64,000 nucleotides of DNA from Stenotrophomonas maltophilia (GCF_900186865.1 NZ_LT906480.1:4792001-4856000), one strand, 5' to 3'. Counted from the first letter of the stretch, positions 16,868-24,040 are shown. The notes: generated by a model from the letters alone, not told the origin. A program made the numbers and translations.

Positions 16868-16898
16868 GCGCACGACTAAATCGTGGTTTATCGTGCGC
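16868..16898 (+). promoter_or_regulatory. operator-like palindrome upstream of the slipin-rtcB leader
   Basis: GCGCACGA at 16868-16875 is the inverse of TCGTGCGC at 16891-16898. A third half-site TCGTG at 16881-16885 also pairs with the first as CACGA-N5-TCGTG. A TTGAAC box lies just upstream at 16853-16858. Three nested half-sites suggest protein binding near a promoter for the leader transcript; the regulator is unknown. Confidence 0.45.
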
Positions 16899-16929
16899 AC
16901 CTCGTTTCAACAACCACTGGAAACTTCCC

Positions 16930-17031
16930 TTGAACGCGCATTCCGTCGCCATCGCCAAACTGCTGCCATGCCTGCGCATGGACGGGCCGGCGCGCGCGTT
17001 CGGCAAGGAAGACCAGCTGACAACGGCCTGA
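16930..17031 (+). CDS. putative 33-residue leader peptide
   Basis: A TTG-initiated frame with GGAAA eight bases upstream encodes 33 residues, beginning (M)NAHSVAIAKLLPCLRMDG and ending EDQLTTA. It lies directly after the operator-like palindrome and directly before two strong hairpins, the second a Rho-independent terminator. This is the layout of a translated leader or attenuator. No run of a single amino acid is present to reveal a sensing logic. It may instead be a small protein in its own right or a chance frame. Confidence 0.35.
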   Translation: MNAHSVAIAKLLPCLRMDGPARAFGKEDQLTTA

Positions 17032-17042
17032 TACCCGCCCTG

Positions 17043-17067
17043 CGGAGATCGGCCACCCCGATCTCCG
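17043..17067 (+). promoter_or_regulatory. strong leader hairpin
   Basis: CGGAGATCGG (17043-17052) and CCGATCTCCG (17058-17067) form a perfect 10-bp stem with a five-base loop CCACC. The hairpin begins 12 bases after the leader-peptide stop codon. Confidence 0.6.
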
Positions 17068-17077
17068 AGGCCTGACG

Positions 17078-17110
17078 ACGCCCTCGGAACGCAAGTCCCG
17101 GGGGCGTTTT
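17078..17110 (+). terminator. Rho-independent terminator inside the leader, with complementary downstream segment
   Basis: ACGCCCTCGG (17078-17087) pairs with CCGGGGGCGT (17098-17107), with one G-T wobble, and TTTT follows. The loop segment ACGCAAG (17089-17095) is perfectly complementary to CTTGCGT at 17113-17119. A competing structure could therefore form around the terminator, as in attenuators. It would stop transcription before the tRNA-like region and slipin-rtcB unless read through. Confidence 0.6.
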
Positions 17111-17233
17111 CGCTTGCGTCGACACAAGGACCCGCGATGCCAGAACTGCACCCCGCGCGGCGACCCGCCGCTCACTGACCCAGGCTTTTCCCGCCCCGCC
17201 GAAGGATTTACTTCGCGCGACTGGCAGCGCCTG

Positions 17234-17280
17234 GACATTATCTGCATCGCATCAGAACATTATCGCTCGCCGATAATGTC
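17234..17280 (+). promoter_or_regulatory. three half-site switch-like hairpin (GACATTATC / GATAATGTC)
   Basis: ACATTATCG (17257-17265) and CGATAATGT (17271-17279) form a perfect 9-bp hairpin with a five-base loop. A second copy GACATTATC at 17234-17242 can pair with the same GATAATGTC (17272-17280). The two pairings exclude each other. In DNA this could equally be a three-site operator; in RNA it could be a two-state switch. Confidence 0.45.
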
Positions 17281-17288
17281 GGTGGCCT

Positions 17289-17334
17289 GCACCCTCGATT
17301 ATCCAACGGTCCCGTTTCAACCACGGGCTGGTGC
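17289..17334 (+). ncRNA. possible T-arm-like stem element
   Basis: GCACC (17289-17293) pairs with GGTGC (17330-17334). Inside is a 5-bp stem CCCGT/ACGGG holding the loop TTCAACC, which fits the T-loop consensus TTCRANY. There is no CCA end and no room for other arms. It may be a partial tRNA mimic or coincidence. It is listed because it directly precedes the two better tRNA-like elements. Confidence 0.25.
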
Positions 17335-17384
17335 GCGCGGCGTTGCCGTGGCGTATGCCGGAGGTCGCGGACATGCCATCGCCT

Positions 17385-17447
17385 GGATCGCCTGCTGGAG
17401 GCAGGCACCGGTTCGCCGGTACGCGGTTCGATTCCGCGCGGTCCCCA
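17385..17447 (+). ncRNA. 63-nt minimal cloverleaf tRNA-like RNA with encoded CCA
   Basis: Every base from 17385 to 17447 has a place in a four-way junction. The acceptor is GGATCG/CGGTCC (one G-T wobble). Hairpin one is CCTGC-TGGAG-GCAGG. After one base comes hairpin two, ACCGG-TTCG-CCGGT, with a UUCG tetraloop. After one more base comes a canonical T-arm, CGCGG-TTCGATT-CCGCG, and the RNA ends CCA. It lacks a normal D-arm and a seven-base anticodon loop, although GCCTG/CAGGC would give a GGA-containing loop. It abuts the next element with no spacer. It cannot be a standard translating tRNA. Its place upstream of slipin-rtcB suggests a substrate, decoy or sensor for RNA repair; that role is inferred. 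Confidence 0.6.
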
Positions 17448-17522
17448 ACTGGATAGCTCAGCTTGGTCAGAGCAACGGATCCGTAATCCGTCTGTCGTGG
17501 GTTCGATTCCCACTCCAAACCA
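17448..17522 (+). tRNA. tRNA-like RNA with full D-, anticodon- and T-arms but a short acceptor stem
   Basis: The core is canonical. The D-arm is GCTC-AGCTTGGTCA-GAGC (17456-17473), the anticodon stem ACGGA/TCCGT (17475-17479, 17487-17491), and the variable loop has five bases. The T-arm is GTGGG-TTCGATT-CCCAC (17497-17513), and CCA is encoded at 17520-17522. The anticodon loop TCCGTAA has CGT at the anticodon position (threonine), but C replaces the near-universal U33. Only six bases separate the T-stem from CCA instead of eight. The 5' strand CTGGA pairs at four of five positions with TCCAA, so the acceptor is 4-5 bp, not 7. It is either a degenerate tRNA-Thr or a dedicated mimic. Non-decoding is inferred. 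Confidence 0.6.
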
Positions 17523-17575
17523 CATGACCTGTCACGTCATGACTTGAAGCAACACCCGGAGCGCAAGCCCCAGCG

Positions 17576-17708
17576 GCCATCGTCGCCGTCCACCGACATC
17601 GCCTTCGGGCAGGAACGTGGAAGGCAACGGACCGCACGCCGGGCCCCGGCCCGCCGCCACTGCCAGCCACGTTCCGCACCGGTGCTGCCTGCCGGGAACG
17701 ACGATGGC
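17576..17708 (+). ncRNA. long nested foldback between tRNA-like RNAs and slipin
   Basis: GCCATCGTCG (17576-17585) pairs perfectly with CGACGATGGC (17699-17708). Inside it, GGAACGTGG (17612-17620) pairs perfectly with CCACGTTCC (17667-17675), with GGCA/TGCC and CGGGCAG/CTGCCTG pairs stacked around it. The layered pairing over 133 bases indicates a structured RNA domain in the 5' leader. No homology to a named RNA family is recognised. Confidence 0.45.
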
Positions 17709-17769
17709 AGCACTGCCGGCGCATCGAAGGCTCCGCGCGCGGACCGTCCGCCGATGGCCGCCCTCTTCC

Positions 17770-17796
17770 GCTGCCTGCACGTGATGTGCAGGCAGC
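17770..17796 (+). promoter_or_regulatory. perfect 11-bp leader hairpin
   Basis: GCTGCCTGCAC (17770-17780) and GTGCAGGCAGC (17786-17796) form a perfect stem with loop GTGAT, 84 bases before the slipin start codon. No T-run follows, so it is unlikely to be a terminator. It may be a processing or protein-binding site. Confidence 0.5.
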
Positions 17797-17880
17797 CTCG
17801 CCACGACCGGATCGACCCGGGTCATGGCGATTCATCCGCAACGGGTCGAACCACCAGAGCCATACAAGGAGAGACTCCCA

Positions 17881-19004
17881 TGTTCTGGACCATCAAGGTC
17901 GTGATCGGCGACGGCGAGCGCGGCCTGGTGTATCGCAACCGTCGTTTCCAGCAGATCCTGCTGCCGGGCGTGCACCGCCTGTCGCCGTTCGGCGGCCGGC
18001 CGCACGTGGACATCCACACTGCATCGAAGGGCGCGGCCTACACTGGCAGCGACCAGGACAGCCTGATCGAAGCGCTGGGCGCACAGCTGGACACGCACTT
18101 CGTGCTGGCCAACGTCGGCGCCAGCGAGGTCGGCCTGTTGCTGCGCAACGGCCGCATCGATGAAGTGCTGCCGCCGGGCAGCCGCCGTCTGTACTGGCGC
18201 GGTTCGGTCGATACCCAGGTGCAGGTAATGGCGTTGGGTGACGAGCCGCGCATTCCGGCGGACGTGCAGCAGCGGCTGGGCCAGCTGGGCGTGCTGCCGC
18301 GTGTGGCGGTGATCAGCACGGTGCCGAGCGAGTCGGTCGGCCTGCTGTTCATCGATGGCACGCTGCGGCAGACGCTGGACGCCGGCCTGCACGCGTTCTG
18401 GAACTTCAACGGCAACGTGTCGGTGGAGCGTGTGGAACTGCGTGCACGTTCACTGGACGTGTCCGGCCAGGAACTGCTCAGCCGCGACAAGGTGACCCTG
18501 CGGGTGAACCTCGCCGCGACCGTGCAGGTGGTCGACCCGGTGCGTGCGCACCGCACGCTCAGCAATGCCGATGAGTTCGTCTACCGGCAGCTGCAGTTCG
18601 GCCTGCGCCAGGCAATTGCCGCGCGCAGCCTGGACGAGCTGCTGGGTGACAAGGCGGCACTGGACGGCGAGATCGCTGCGCATGTGCAGGCGGCGATCGA
18701 AGGCCACGGCGTGCGCTTGCTCGGCGTCGGCATCAAGGACGTGATCCTGCCGGGCGAGATGAAGGAGATCCTCAACGGCGTGGTGCTGGCCGAAAAGCAG
18801 GCCCAGGCCAGCGTGATCCGTCGCCGCGAGGAGGCCAACGCCACGCGTTCGCAGCTCAACACCGCAAAGCTGATCGAGGACAACCCGGTGCTGATGCGCT
18901 TGAAGGAGCTGGAGGCACTGGAGAAGGTCACCGAGAAGATCGACACGCTCACCGTGTTCGGCGGCCTGGATGGCGTGCTGAAGCAGCTGGTTACGATCAG
19001 GTAG
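17881..19004 (+). CDS. slipin-family SPFH/band 7 protein
   Basis: A protein of 374 residues. Unlike classical slipins it has no clear N-terminal membrane segment and begins MFWTIKVVIGDGERGLVYRN, a beta-rich region. Then comes the SPFH domain (about 150-310, VERVELRARSLDVSGQELLSRDKVTLRVNLAATVQVVDP). After that is a helical, Ala/Glu-rich segment with EMKEILNGVVLAEKQAQASVIRRREEANATRSQ, likely a coiled coil for oligomerisation. It ends in VFGGLDGVLKQLVTIR. The ATG at 17881 is eight bases from AAGGAGAG. It is 56 bases upstream of rtcB on the same strand. Slipin-RtcB pairs are known from bacterial RNA-repair neighbourhoods; the slipin's own role there is unclear. Confidence 0.88.
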
Positions 19005-19060
19005 GGGGTAGCGGTGGCGCAGGGACGCGCCGCCGGCCCATCAAGGACAATAAAGAAGAC

Positions 19061-20281
19061 ATGGACACTCAACAGAACTATCAATGGCTGCATGCCGAGG
19101 GCACCACGCCGATCAAGGGCTGGGTCAACGGTGTGCCGCTGGAAGCGCAGGCGCATGAGCAGCTGCGCAACATCGCTGCGATCCCGTTCGTCGGGCCGTG
19201 GGTGGCCGTGATGCCGGACGTGCACCTGGGCAAGGGCGCGACCGTAGGCTCGGTGATCCCGACCCGCGGGGCGATCATCCCGGCCGCGGTCGGCGTCGAC
19301 ATCGGCTGCGGCATGGCGGCGGTGCGTACCACGCTGCGCGCCGATGACCTGCCCGATGACCTGCGGCAGCTGCGCAACAGCATCGAGCGCAGCATCCCGG
19401 TCGGCAATGGCCGTGGCGGCGAGCATCACCGCATGCCCGACAGCATCCACACCCGGCTGGTGCAGTCCGGGCTGGCCGCCGGCCTGGAGAAGATCAAGGA
19501 CAAGCACCGCCGCATCCGCACCGACAAGCTGGACCGCCAGCTGGGTACGCTGGGCGGCGGCAATCACTTCATCGAACTGTGCCTGGACGAGACGGACACG
19601 GTGTGGGTGATGCTGCACAGCGGCTCACGCGGTACCGGCAACCTGATCGGCACCTACTTCATCGAGAAGGCGCGCGAGGAACTGGCCCGGCGCGTGCTGG
19701 GCTTCCACCTGCCGGACAAGGACCTGGCGTTCTTCATGGAAGGCGAGCCGCTGTTCGATGACTACGTCGAAGCGGTGTCGTGGGCGCAGGACTACGCCCG
19801 GCAGAACCGCGAGGCGATGATGTCGCGCGTGCTGGCCGAGATGCGCCACCGGCTGCCGAAGTTCCAGCTGGCGGCGATGGCGGTGAACTGCCACCACAAC
19901 TACGTGCAGAAGGAGACGCACCACGGCCAGGAGTTGCTGGTGACGCGCAAGGGCGCGGTCAGCGCGCGTGAGGGCGAGCTGGGCATCATTCCCGGCAGCA
20001 TGGGCACGCGCAGCTACATCGTGCGCGGCAAGGGCAACGCGGACAGCTTCCACAGCTGCAGCCACGGCGCCGGCCGGGTGATGAACCGTGGCACGGCGCG
20101 CCAGCAGATCACGCTGGCCCAGCACCGCGAGGCCACCGCGCATGTGGAATGCCGCAAGGACAGCGGCGTGCTGGACGAGTCACCGGCCGCGTACAAGTCG
20201 ATCGACGATGTGATGGCCGCGCAGCTCGACCTCGTCGACGTGGTGCACACGCTGCGCCAGGTGCTGTGCGTGAAGGGGTAA
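19061..20281 (+). CDS. rtcB: RNA-splicing ligase RtcB
   Basis: A 3'-5' RNA ligase of 406 residues that joins 2',3'-cyclic-phosphate or 3'-phosphate ends to 5'-OH ends, using GTP and Mn2+. All signature parts are visible: DVHLGKGATVGSVIPTRG, the metal cysteine in GVDIGCGM (about 78-85), GGGNHFIEL, VMLHSGSRGTGN, NCHHNYVQKE with metal histidines, GSMGTRSYIVRGKG and the guanylylated histidine in SCSHGAGR (about 330-337). Length equals E. coli RtcB (408). It follows the slipin gene in the same unit. No RtcA cyclase, archease or RtcR regulator gene is in the window. The transcript is expected to include the structured leader and possibly the tRNA-like RNAs. Confidence 0.96.
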   Translation: MDTQQNYQWLHAEGTTPIKGWVNGVPLEAQAHEQLRNIAAIPFVGPWVAVMPDVHLGKGATVGSVIPTRGAIIPAAVGVDIGCGMAAVRTTLRADDLPDDLRQLRNSIERSIPVGNGRGGEHHRMPDSIHTRLVQSGLAAGLEKIKDKHRRIRTDKLDRQLGTLGGGNHFIELCLDETDTVWVMLHSGSRGTGNLIGTYFIEKAREELARRVLGFHLPDKDLAFFMEGEPLFDDYVEAVSWAQDYARQNREAMMSRVLAEMRHRLPKFQLAAMAVNCHHNYVQKETHHGQELLVTRKGAVSAREGELGIIPGSMGTRSYIVRGKGNADSFHSCSHGAGRVMNRGTARQQITLAQHREATAHVECRKDSGVLDESPAAYKSIDDVMAAQLDLVDVVHTLRQVLCVKG

Positions 20282-20288
20282 TGGAGCG

Positions 20289-20369
20289 GTGCCGACCAAG
20301 GTCGGCCTCTACCAGAGCAACACGTCGCGTCGGGGGTCAGATCCCTTTCTGCGAAAGGGATCTGACCCC
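20289..20369. repeat. GTAG palindrome plus GGGGTCAGA palindrome
   Basis: GTGCCGACCAAGGTCGGC followed by CTCTAC (20289-20312), then GGGGTCAGATCCCTTTC and GAAAGGGATCTGACCCC (20333-20369), a perfect long inverted repeat. Both lie between the convergent rtcB and flavoprotein genes. Confidence 0.8.
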
Positions 20370-20376
20370 GGCACAT

Positions 20377-21282
20377 TCAGCGCGGCACGCTGTCCTCGGC
20401 CACCAGCGCATGGTGCACGCCGATGCCCGCGCGCACGCCTTCGGCCATGGCCAGGGTGATGTTGCCCACCGTGGTCGCATCGCCTGCGGCATACACGTTC
20501 GGCACCGAGGTCTGCTTCATCGCATCGACCTCGATCAGCACGCCCAGCGGGCTCTCGACCAACGTGCAGCCCAGCTGCTGCACCAATGGCGTGGCCATCG
20601 CCTGGGTGGCCGGCACGAACAACGCACGCTGGGCGATTCGGCGGCCGTCGGCCAGCTGCACTTCCAGCCAGGTCGGCTGGTCGCCCTGCACGCCCAGCAC
20701 GGGTGACGTCTCGATCTGCACGCCGCGCTGCTGCATGGCGGCGCGCTCCTCATCCGTGATGTCCAGTCCCATGCTGAAGAACGTGACATTGCCCCAGTCC
20801 GCGAACAGCGGCGCCTTGCTGGCGGACATCGGATGACCACCAAGCAGGCCAATGGCACCACCACCCACTTCATAGCCATGACAGTACGGGCAGTGCAGCA
20901 CGGTGCTGCCCCAGCGCTCGGCGAGGCCCGGCAACGCCGGCAACTGGTCGGCAATACCGCTGGCCAGCAGCAGCTTGCGCGCGGCCAGCACCTGGCCATC
21001 GGCGGTACGCACTTCCACGCCTTCGGCGCTGGCGGTGGCCTGCACGGCTTCGGCATGCACCCAACGCACCGTGGGGTAGTCCAGCAGCTGTTGGCGCGCC
21101 GTCTTCAGCAGCTCGGCGCCACTGATGCCATCCAGCCCGAGCACCCCGTGCGAATGACTGGCGAAACGGTTGCGCGGCGAACCGGCGTCGATGACGGTGA
21201 CCGGGCGACGGGCACGGGCCAGGATCAGGCCGGCGGCAATGCCGGCATAGCTGCCGCCGACGATGAGCACGTCAGGATTCAT
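20377..21282 (-). CDS. thioredoxin-reductase-like FAD/NAD(P) flavoprotein
   Basis: About 301 residues. N-terminal FAD motif is GGSYAGIAAG (about 9-18). The redox pair is in HCPYCHGYE (about 129-137), the same CxxC spacing class as thioredoxin reductase. The second FAD motif is VYAAGDATTVGNIT near 265-278. The NADPH-domain dinucleotide motif (LLGGHPMS) is weak, so hydride donor preference is uncertain. It probably reduces a disulfide or acts as an NAD(P)H-dependent oxidoreductase. The start at 21282 overlaps the end of the Rrf2 regulator gene by 11 bases, so both are one operon, probably autoregulated through the operator at 21726. Confidence 0.87.
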   Translation of the reverse strand: MNPDVLIVGGSYAGIAAGLILARARRPVTVIDAGSPRNRFASHSHGVLGLDGISGAELLKTARQQLLDYPTVRWVHAEAVQATASAEGVEVRTADGQVLAARKLLLASGIADQLPALPGLAERWGSTVLHCPYCHGYEVGGGAIGLLGGHPMSASKAPLFADWGNVTFFSMGLDITDEERAAMQQRGVQIETSPVLGVQGDQPTWLEVQLADGRRIAQRALFVPATQAMATPLVQQLGCTLVESPLGVLIEVDAMKQTSVPNVYAAGDATTVGNITLAMAEGVRAGIGVHHALVAEDSVPR

Positions 21283-21727
21283 GGTGACCTTCCAGGGAAC
21301 GGTGATGGGCGAGATGGCGGGCGAAGTCGGCGCCGAGCTGGTCCAGCGTGGTCGCCTGCAGCCGCGCTTCGAGCAGGCGCTGCGCTTCGCGCGCCCCTTC
21401 GAGCAAGGCGCTGTTGACCAGCCGCTGGATCGGGCAGCCACCGCCGGAGTCGCGGGCGCCGACCTGGACCAGCGGTGGTGCGCCCACCGCCAGGTAGATG
21501 TCATGCAGGGTGATCGCCGCGGCATCGCGTGCCAGCAGGCTGCCGCCGCCGTGGCCGCGGGTGCTGCGCACCAGGCCAGCCTTGTGCAGCTGCGCCAGCA
21601 GGCGACGGATCACCACCGGATGCGTCGGCAGGCAGGACGCCAGCTGCTCGGACGTGCGCGGGGCGGCATGGCCGACCAGGTGCGCCATCACATGCAGGGC
21701 GTCGGACAGTGGATTCGCGGATTTCAT
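21272..21727 (-). CDS. Rrf2 family transcriptional regulator
   Basis: A DNA-binding protein of 151 residues. Start at 21727 gives MKSANPLSDALHVMAHLVGH. The winged helix-turn-helix contains RTSEQLASCLPTHPVVIRRLLAQL and the wing STRGHGGGSLLARD. Only one cysteine (GGCPIQRL, near residue 108) is present in the region where NsrR and IscR bear three cluster-binding cysteines. It should therefore not hold an iron-sulfur cluster that way, and may instead be a thiol-sensing member like YwnA. It is co-transcribed with the flavoprotein, and its start codon lies inside a perfect palindrome. Confidence 0.88.
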   Translation of the reverse strand: MKSANPLSDALHVMAHLVGHAAPRTSEQLASCLPTHPVVIRRLLAQLHKAGLVRSTRGHGGGSLLARDAAAITLHDIYLAVGAPPLVQVGARDSGGGCPIQRLVNSALLEGAREAQRLLEARLQATTLDQLGADFARHLAHHRSLEGHHES

Positions 21728-21746
21728 GTAACAACGATAGTTACAT
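21726..21746. promoter_or_regulatory. operator of the Rrf2 regulator (autoregulation)
   Basis: ATGTAAC-N7-GTTACAT, a perfect 7+7 palindrome, overlaps the regulator start codon (rc of 21725-21727) and extends upstream. Its size and position are those expected for an Rrf2 dimer site. It could also affect the divergent chemoreceptor gene 164 bases away. Confidence 0.7.
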
Positions 21747-21909
21747 TTAAATTCTCTGTCGAGGGTCTTCTTTCGTTCCATATGGACACATTTGTCCTAT
21801 GAAACATCCCCTTCACATCACTAAACGAAACGGTAATGTGATGAGCGTGGCACTTCAGACGTGTGGGGACAGGTCGATACCGCATTGCCCCTTCCCGAGA
21901 GTCCCTTCC

Positions 21910-24030
21910 ATGAAAGCGTCTGTCCGTGCTCCGCGCCTGCAGTCCAAGCTGCTCGGCGCGGTTTCCGTTGGTCTGGCCGTGGTCCTGCTGTGCGCATTGG
22001 CGGGCCTGGCCTCCGCCTGGTTGAAGTTGTCCACCGAGGTTCCACCCGAAGTCGCGCACAGCCGCGACGCCGAACGCCTGCAGCGCGAGTTCCGCGGCCA
22101 GGTGCAGGAATGGAAGAACGTGCTGCTGCGCGGCCACGACGACGCGCTGCGCCAGCGCCATCTGGACGCCTTTGACAGCGAGGGCCGCCTGGTCGAGCAG
22201 CTGGCCAGGGGCCTCGTAGCCAGCCCGGACATACGCACGCGCGAACTGGCACAGTCCTTCATCGGCCTGCACACGCAGCTGCAGAAGGACTACCACGCCG
22301 CCCTGCAGGCGTTTGCGGAAGCCGGCTACGATCCCGCCGCCGGCGACAATCTGGTGCGTGGCAAGGACCGCCCGGTGGCGACCGCACTGGATGCGCTGAG
22401 CACGCATGCCACGCAGGTGGCCGAAGCAACCGTAGCGGCGCGGTCGCAGCAGGCGCGGCAGACCCTGCTGCTGTGCGCGGCGCTGACCGTGCTGGCCGCC
22501 GTGTTGCTGCTGATGGGCCTGGCCTGGTGGCTGCGGCGCGCGGTGGTGCAGCCGGTGCTGGCGGTGGAAGCCGCTGCGCGTGCCGTGGCCGCCGGTGATC
22601 TGCAGCACGTGGTGCAGGTGCGCAGCCGCGACGAGATCGGTCGCCTCGCGCAGGCGATGCAGGCGGTGCAGTCCACGCTGCGCGGCGTACTGGACGCACA
22701 GGCGACGATGGCGCAGGCGCATGACGCCGGCACCATCAGCCATCGCATGGATGCCAGTGCGTTCCCGGGCGCGTTCGGCACCATGGTGGCCGACTGCAAC
22801 ACGCTGGTTGACGCGCACATCCAGGTGAAGATGCGCGCGATCTCGATCATGGGCCGCTATGCCGTCGGTGACCTCAGCCAGGACATGGAACGCCTGCCCG
22901 GCGAAAAGGCCGTGATCACCAACGCGTTGGATACGGCCAAGGCCAATCTCGGCATGATCAACGGCGAGATCCGCCGCCTGGCCGAAGCCGCCGCCGCCGG
23001 TGACTTCAGCCAGCGCGGCGACAGCGCACGCTTCGAGCATGATTTCCGCGCAATGGTCGACGGCTTGAACCGATTGATGCAGACCACCGAACTGAACCTC
23101 GGCGAGGTCTCCAGCATGCTGCGCGCGATTGCCGATGGCCGCCTCGGCGCGCGCATGCACGGTGATTTCCAGGGCGTGTTCGCGCGTATCGCCGGCGACG
23201 CGAACACCACCGCTACGCAGCTGGCAACCATCGTCACCGACATCAAGCACGCCTCCGGCAACATCCACACGGCGGCGGCGGAGATCGCCGCCGGCAACAA
23301 CGATCTGTCGCGCCGTACCGAACAACAGGCCGCCAACCTGGAAGAGACGGCGGCATCGATGGAGGAACTGACCTCCACCGTGCGCCAGAACGCCGAGCAT
23401 GCGCGCCAGGCCAACCAGCTGGCGATCGGCGCGCACACCGTTGCCTCTCACGGCGGCAGCGTGGTCGGCCAGGTGGTGACGACGATGGGCGCGATCGAAA
23501 CCTCGTCGCGGCAGATCGCCGAGATCATCAGCGTGATCGACGGCATCGCCTTCCAGACCAACATCCTGGCGCTGAACGCCGCGGTGGAAGCGGCACGCGC
23601 CGGCGAGCAGGGCCGCGGCTTCGCGGTGGTTGCCAGCGAAGTGCGTACCCTGGCACAGCGTTCGGCGGCAGCCGCGAAGGAGATCAAGGCGTTGATCGAA
23701 GCGTCGGTGGAACAGGTCGGCCACGGTGCACGGCGCGTGCGCGAGGCCGGTGACACCATGGCCGAGATCGTGGCGTCGGTGCAGCGCGTCACCGACATCA
23801 TGGCCGAGATCTCCGCCGCCTCGCAGGAGCAGAGCGCGGGCATCGAACAGGTCAGCCAGACCGTGATCCAGATGGACGGCACCACCCAGCAGAATGCCGC
23901 GCTGGTGGAGGAAGCCAGCGCCGCCGCACGCAGCCTGGAGCAGCAGGCGAACCGGTTGATCGACGCGGTGGATGTGTTCGACCTGTCGACCACCGCCGCA
24001 GCGAAGGACGCGCTGGCGCGCGCGGCCTGA
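21910..24030 (+). CDS. methyl-accepting chemotaxis protein
   Basis: A chemoreceptor of 706 residues. A first transmembrane helix (about 13-37) is followed by a periplasmic domain of about 150 residues (rich in Arg/Glu, four-helix-bundle-like) and a second transmembrane segment ([22 protein letters not shown]). Three HAMP or HAMP-like modules follow, and then the signalling domain with the hairpin tip [24 protein letters not shown]. No CheR-binding pentapeptide is seen at the C-terminus, which ends ALARAA. Start at 21910 ([13 protein letters not shown]) places the first helix correctly. Ligand unknown. It is divergent from the Rrf2 operon. Confidence 0.93.
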   Translation: MKASVRAPRLQSKLLGAVSVGLAVVLLCALAGLASAWLKLSTEVPPEVAHSRDAERLQREFRGQVQEWKNVLLRGHDDALRQRHLDAFDSEGRLVEQLARGLVASPDIRTRELAQSFIGLHTQLQKDYHAALQAFAEAGYDPAAGDNLVRGKDRPVATALDALSTHATQVAEATVAARSQQARQTLLLCAALTVLAAVLLLMGLAWWLRRAVVQPVLAVEAAARAVAAGDLQHVVQVRSRDEIGRLAQAMQAVQSTLRGVLDAQATMAQAHDAGTISHRMDASAFPGAFGTMVADCNTLVDAHIQVKMRAISIMGRYAVGDLSQDMERLPGEKAVITNALDTAKANLGMINGEIRRLAEAAAAGDFSQRGDSARFEHDFRAMVDGLNRLMQTTELNLGEVSSMLRAIADGRLGARMHGDFQGVFARIAGDANTTATQLATIVTDIKHASGNIHTAAAEIAAGNNDLSRRTEQQAANLEETAASMEELTSTVRQNAEHARQANQLAIGAHTVASHGGSVVGQVVTTMGAIETSSRQIAEIISVIDGIAFQTNILALNAAVEAARAGEQGRGFAVVASEVRTLAQRSAAAAKEIKALIEASVEQVGHGARRVREAGDTMAEIVASVQRVTDIMAEISAASQEQSAGIEQVSQTVIQMDGTTQQNAALVEEASAAARSLEQQANRLIDAVDVFDLSTTAAAKDALARAA

Positions 24031-24040
24031 TTGATCCGGT

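Noticed and set aside
17252..17518. A minus-strand frame of 88 codons reading like a conserved hypothetical protein (also a 95-codon frame at 17238-17525)
   Set aside because: It is antisense to the tRNA-like elements. Peptides with G-I-E-P-x-T motifs are the well-known false proteins read from the reverse of tRNA T- and anticodon arms.
17200..17880. A sigma-54 (-24/-12) promoter for slipin-rtcB, as in enterobacterial rtcBA
   Set aside because: No GG-N10-GC pair with acceptable flanks was found in the leader; candidates had wrong spacing or lay inside palindromes.
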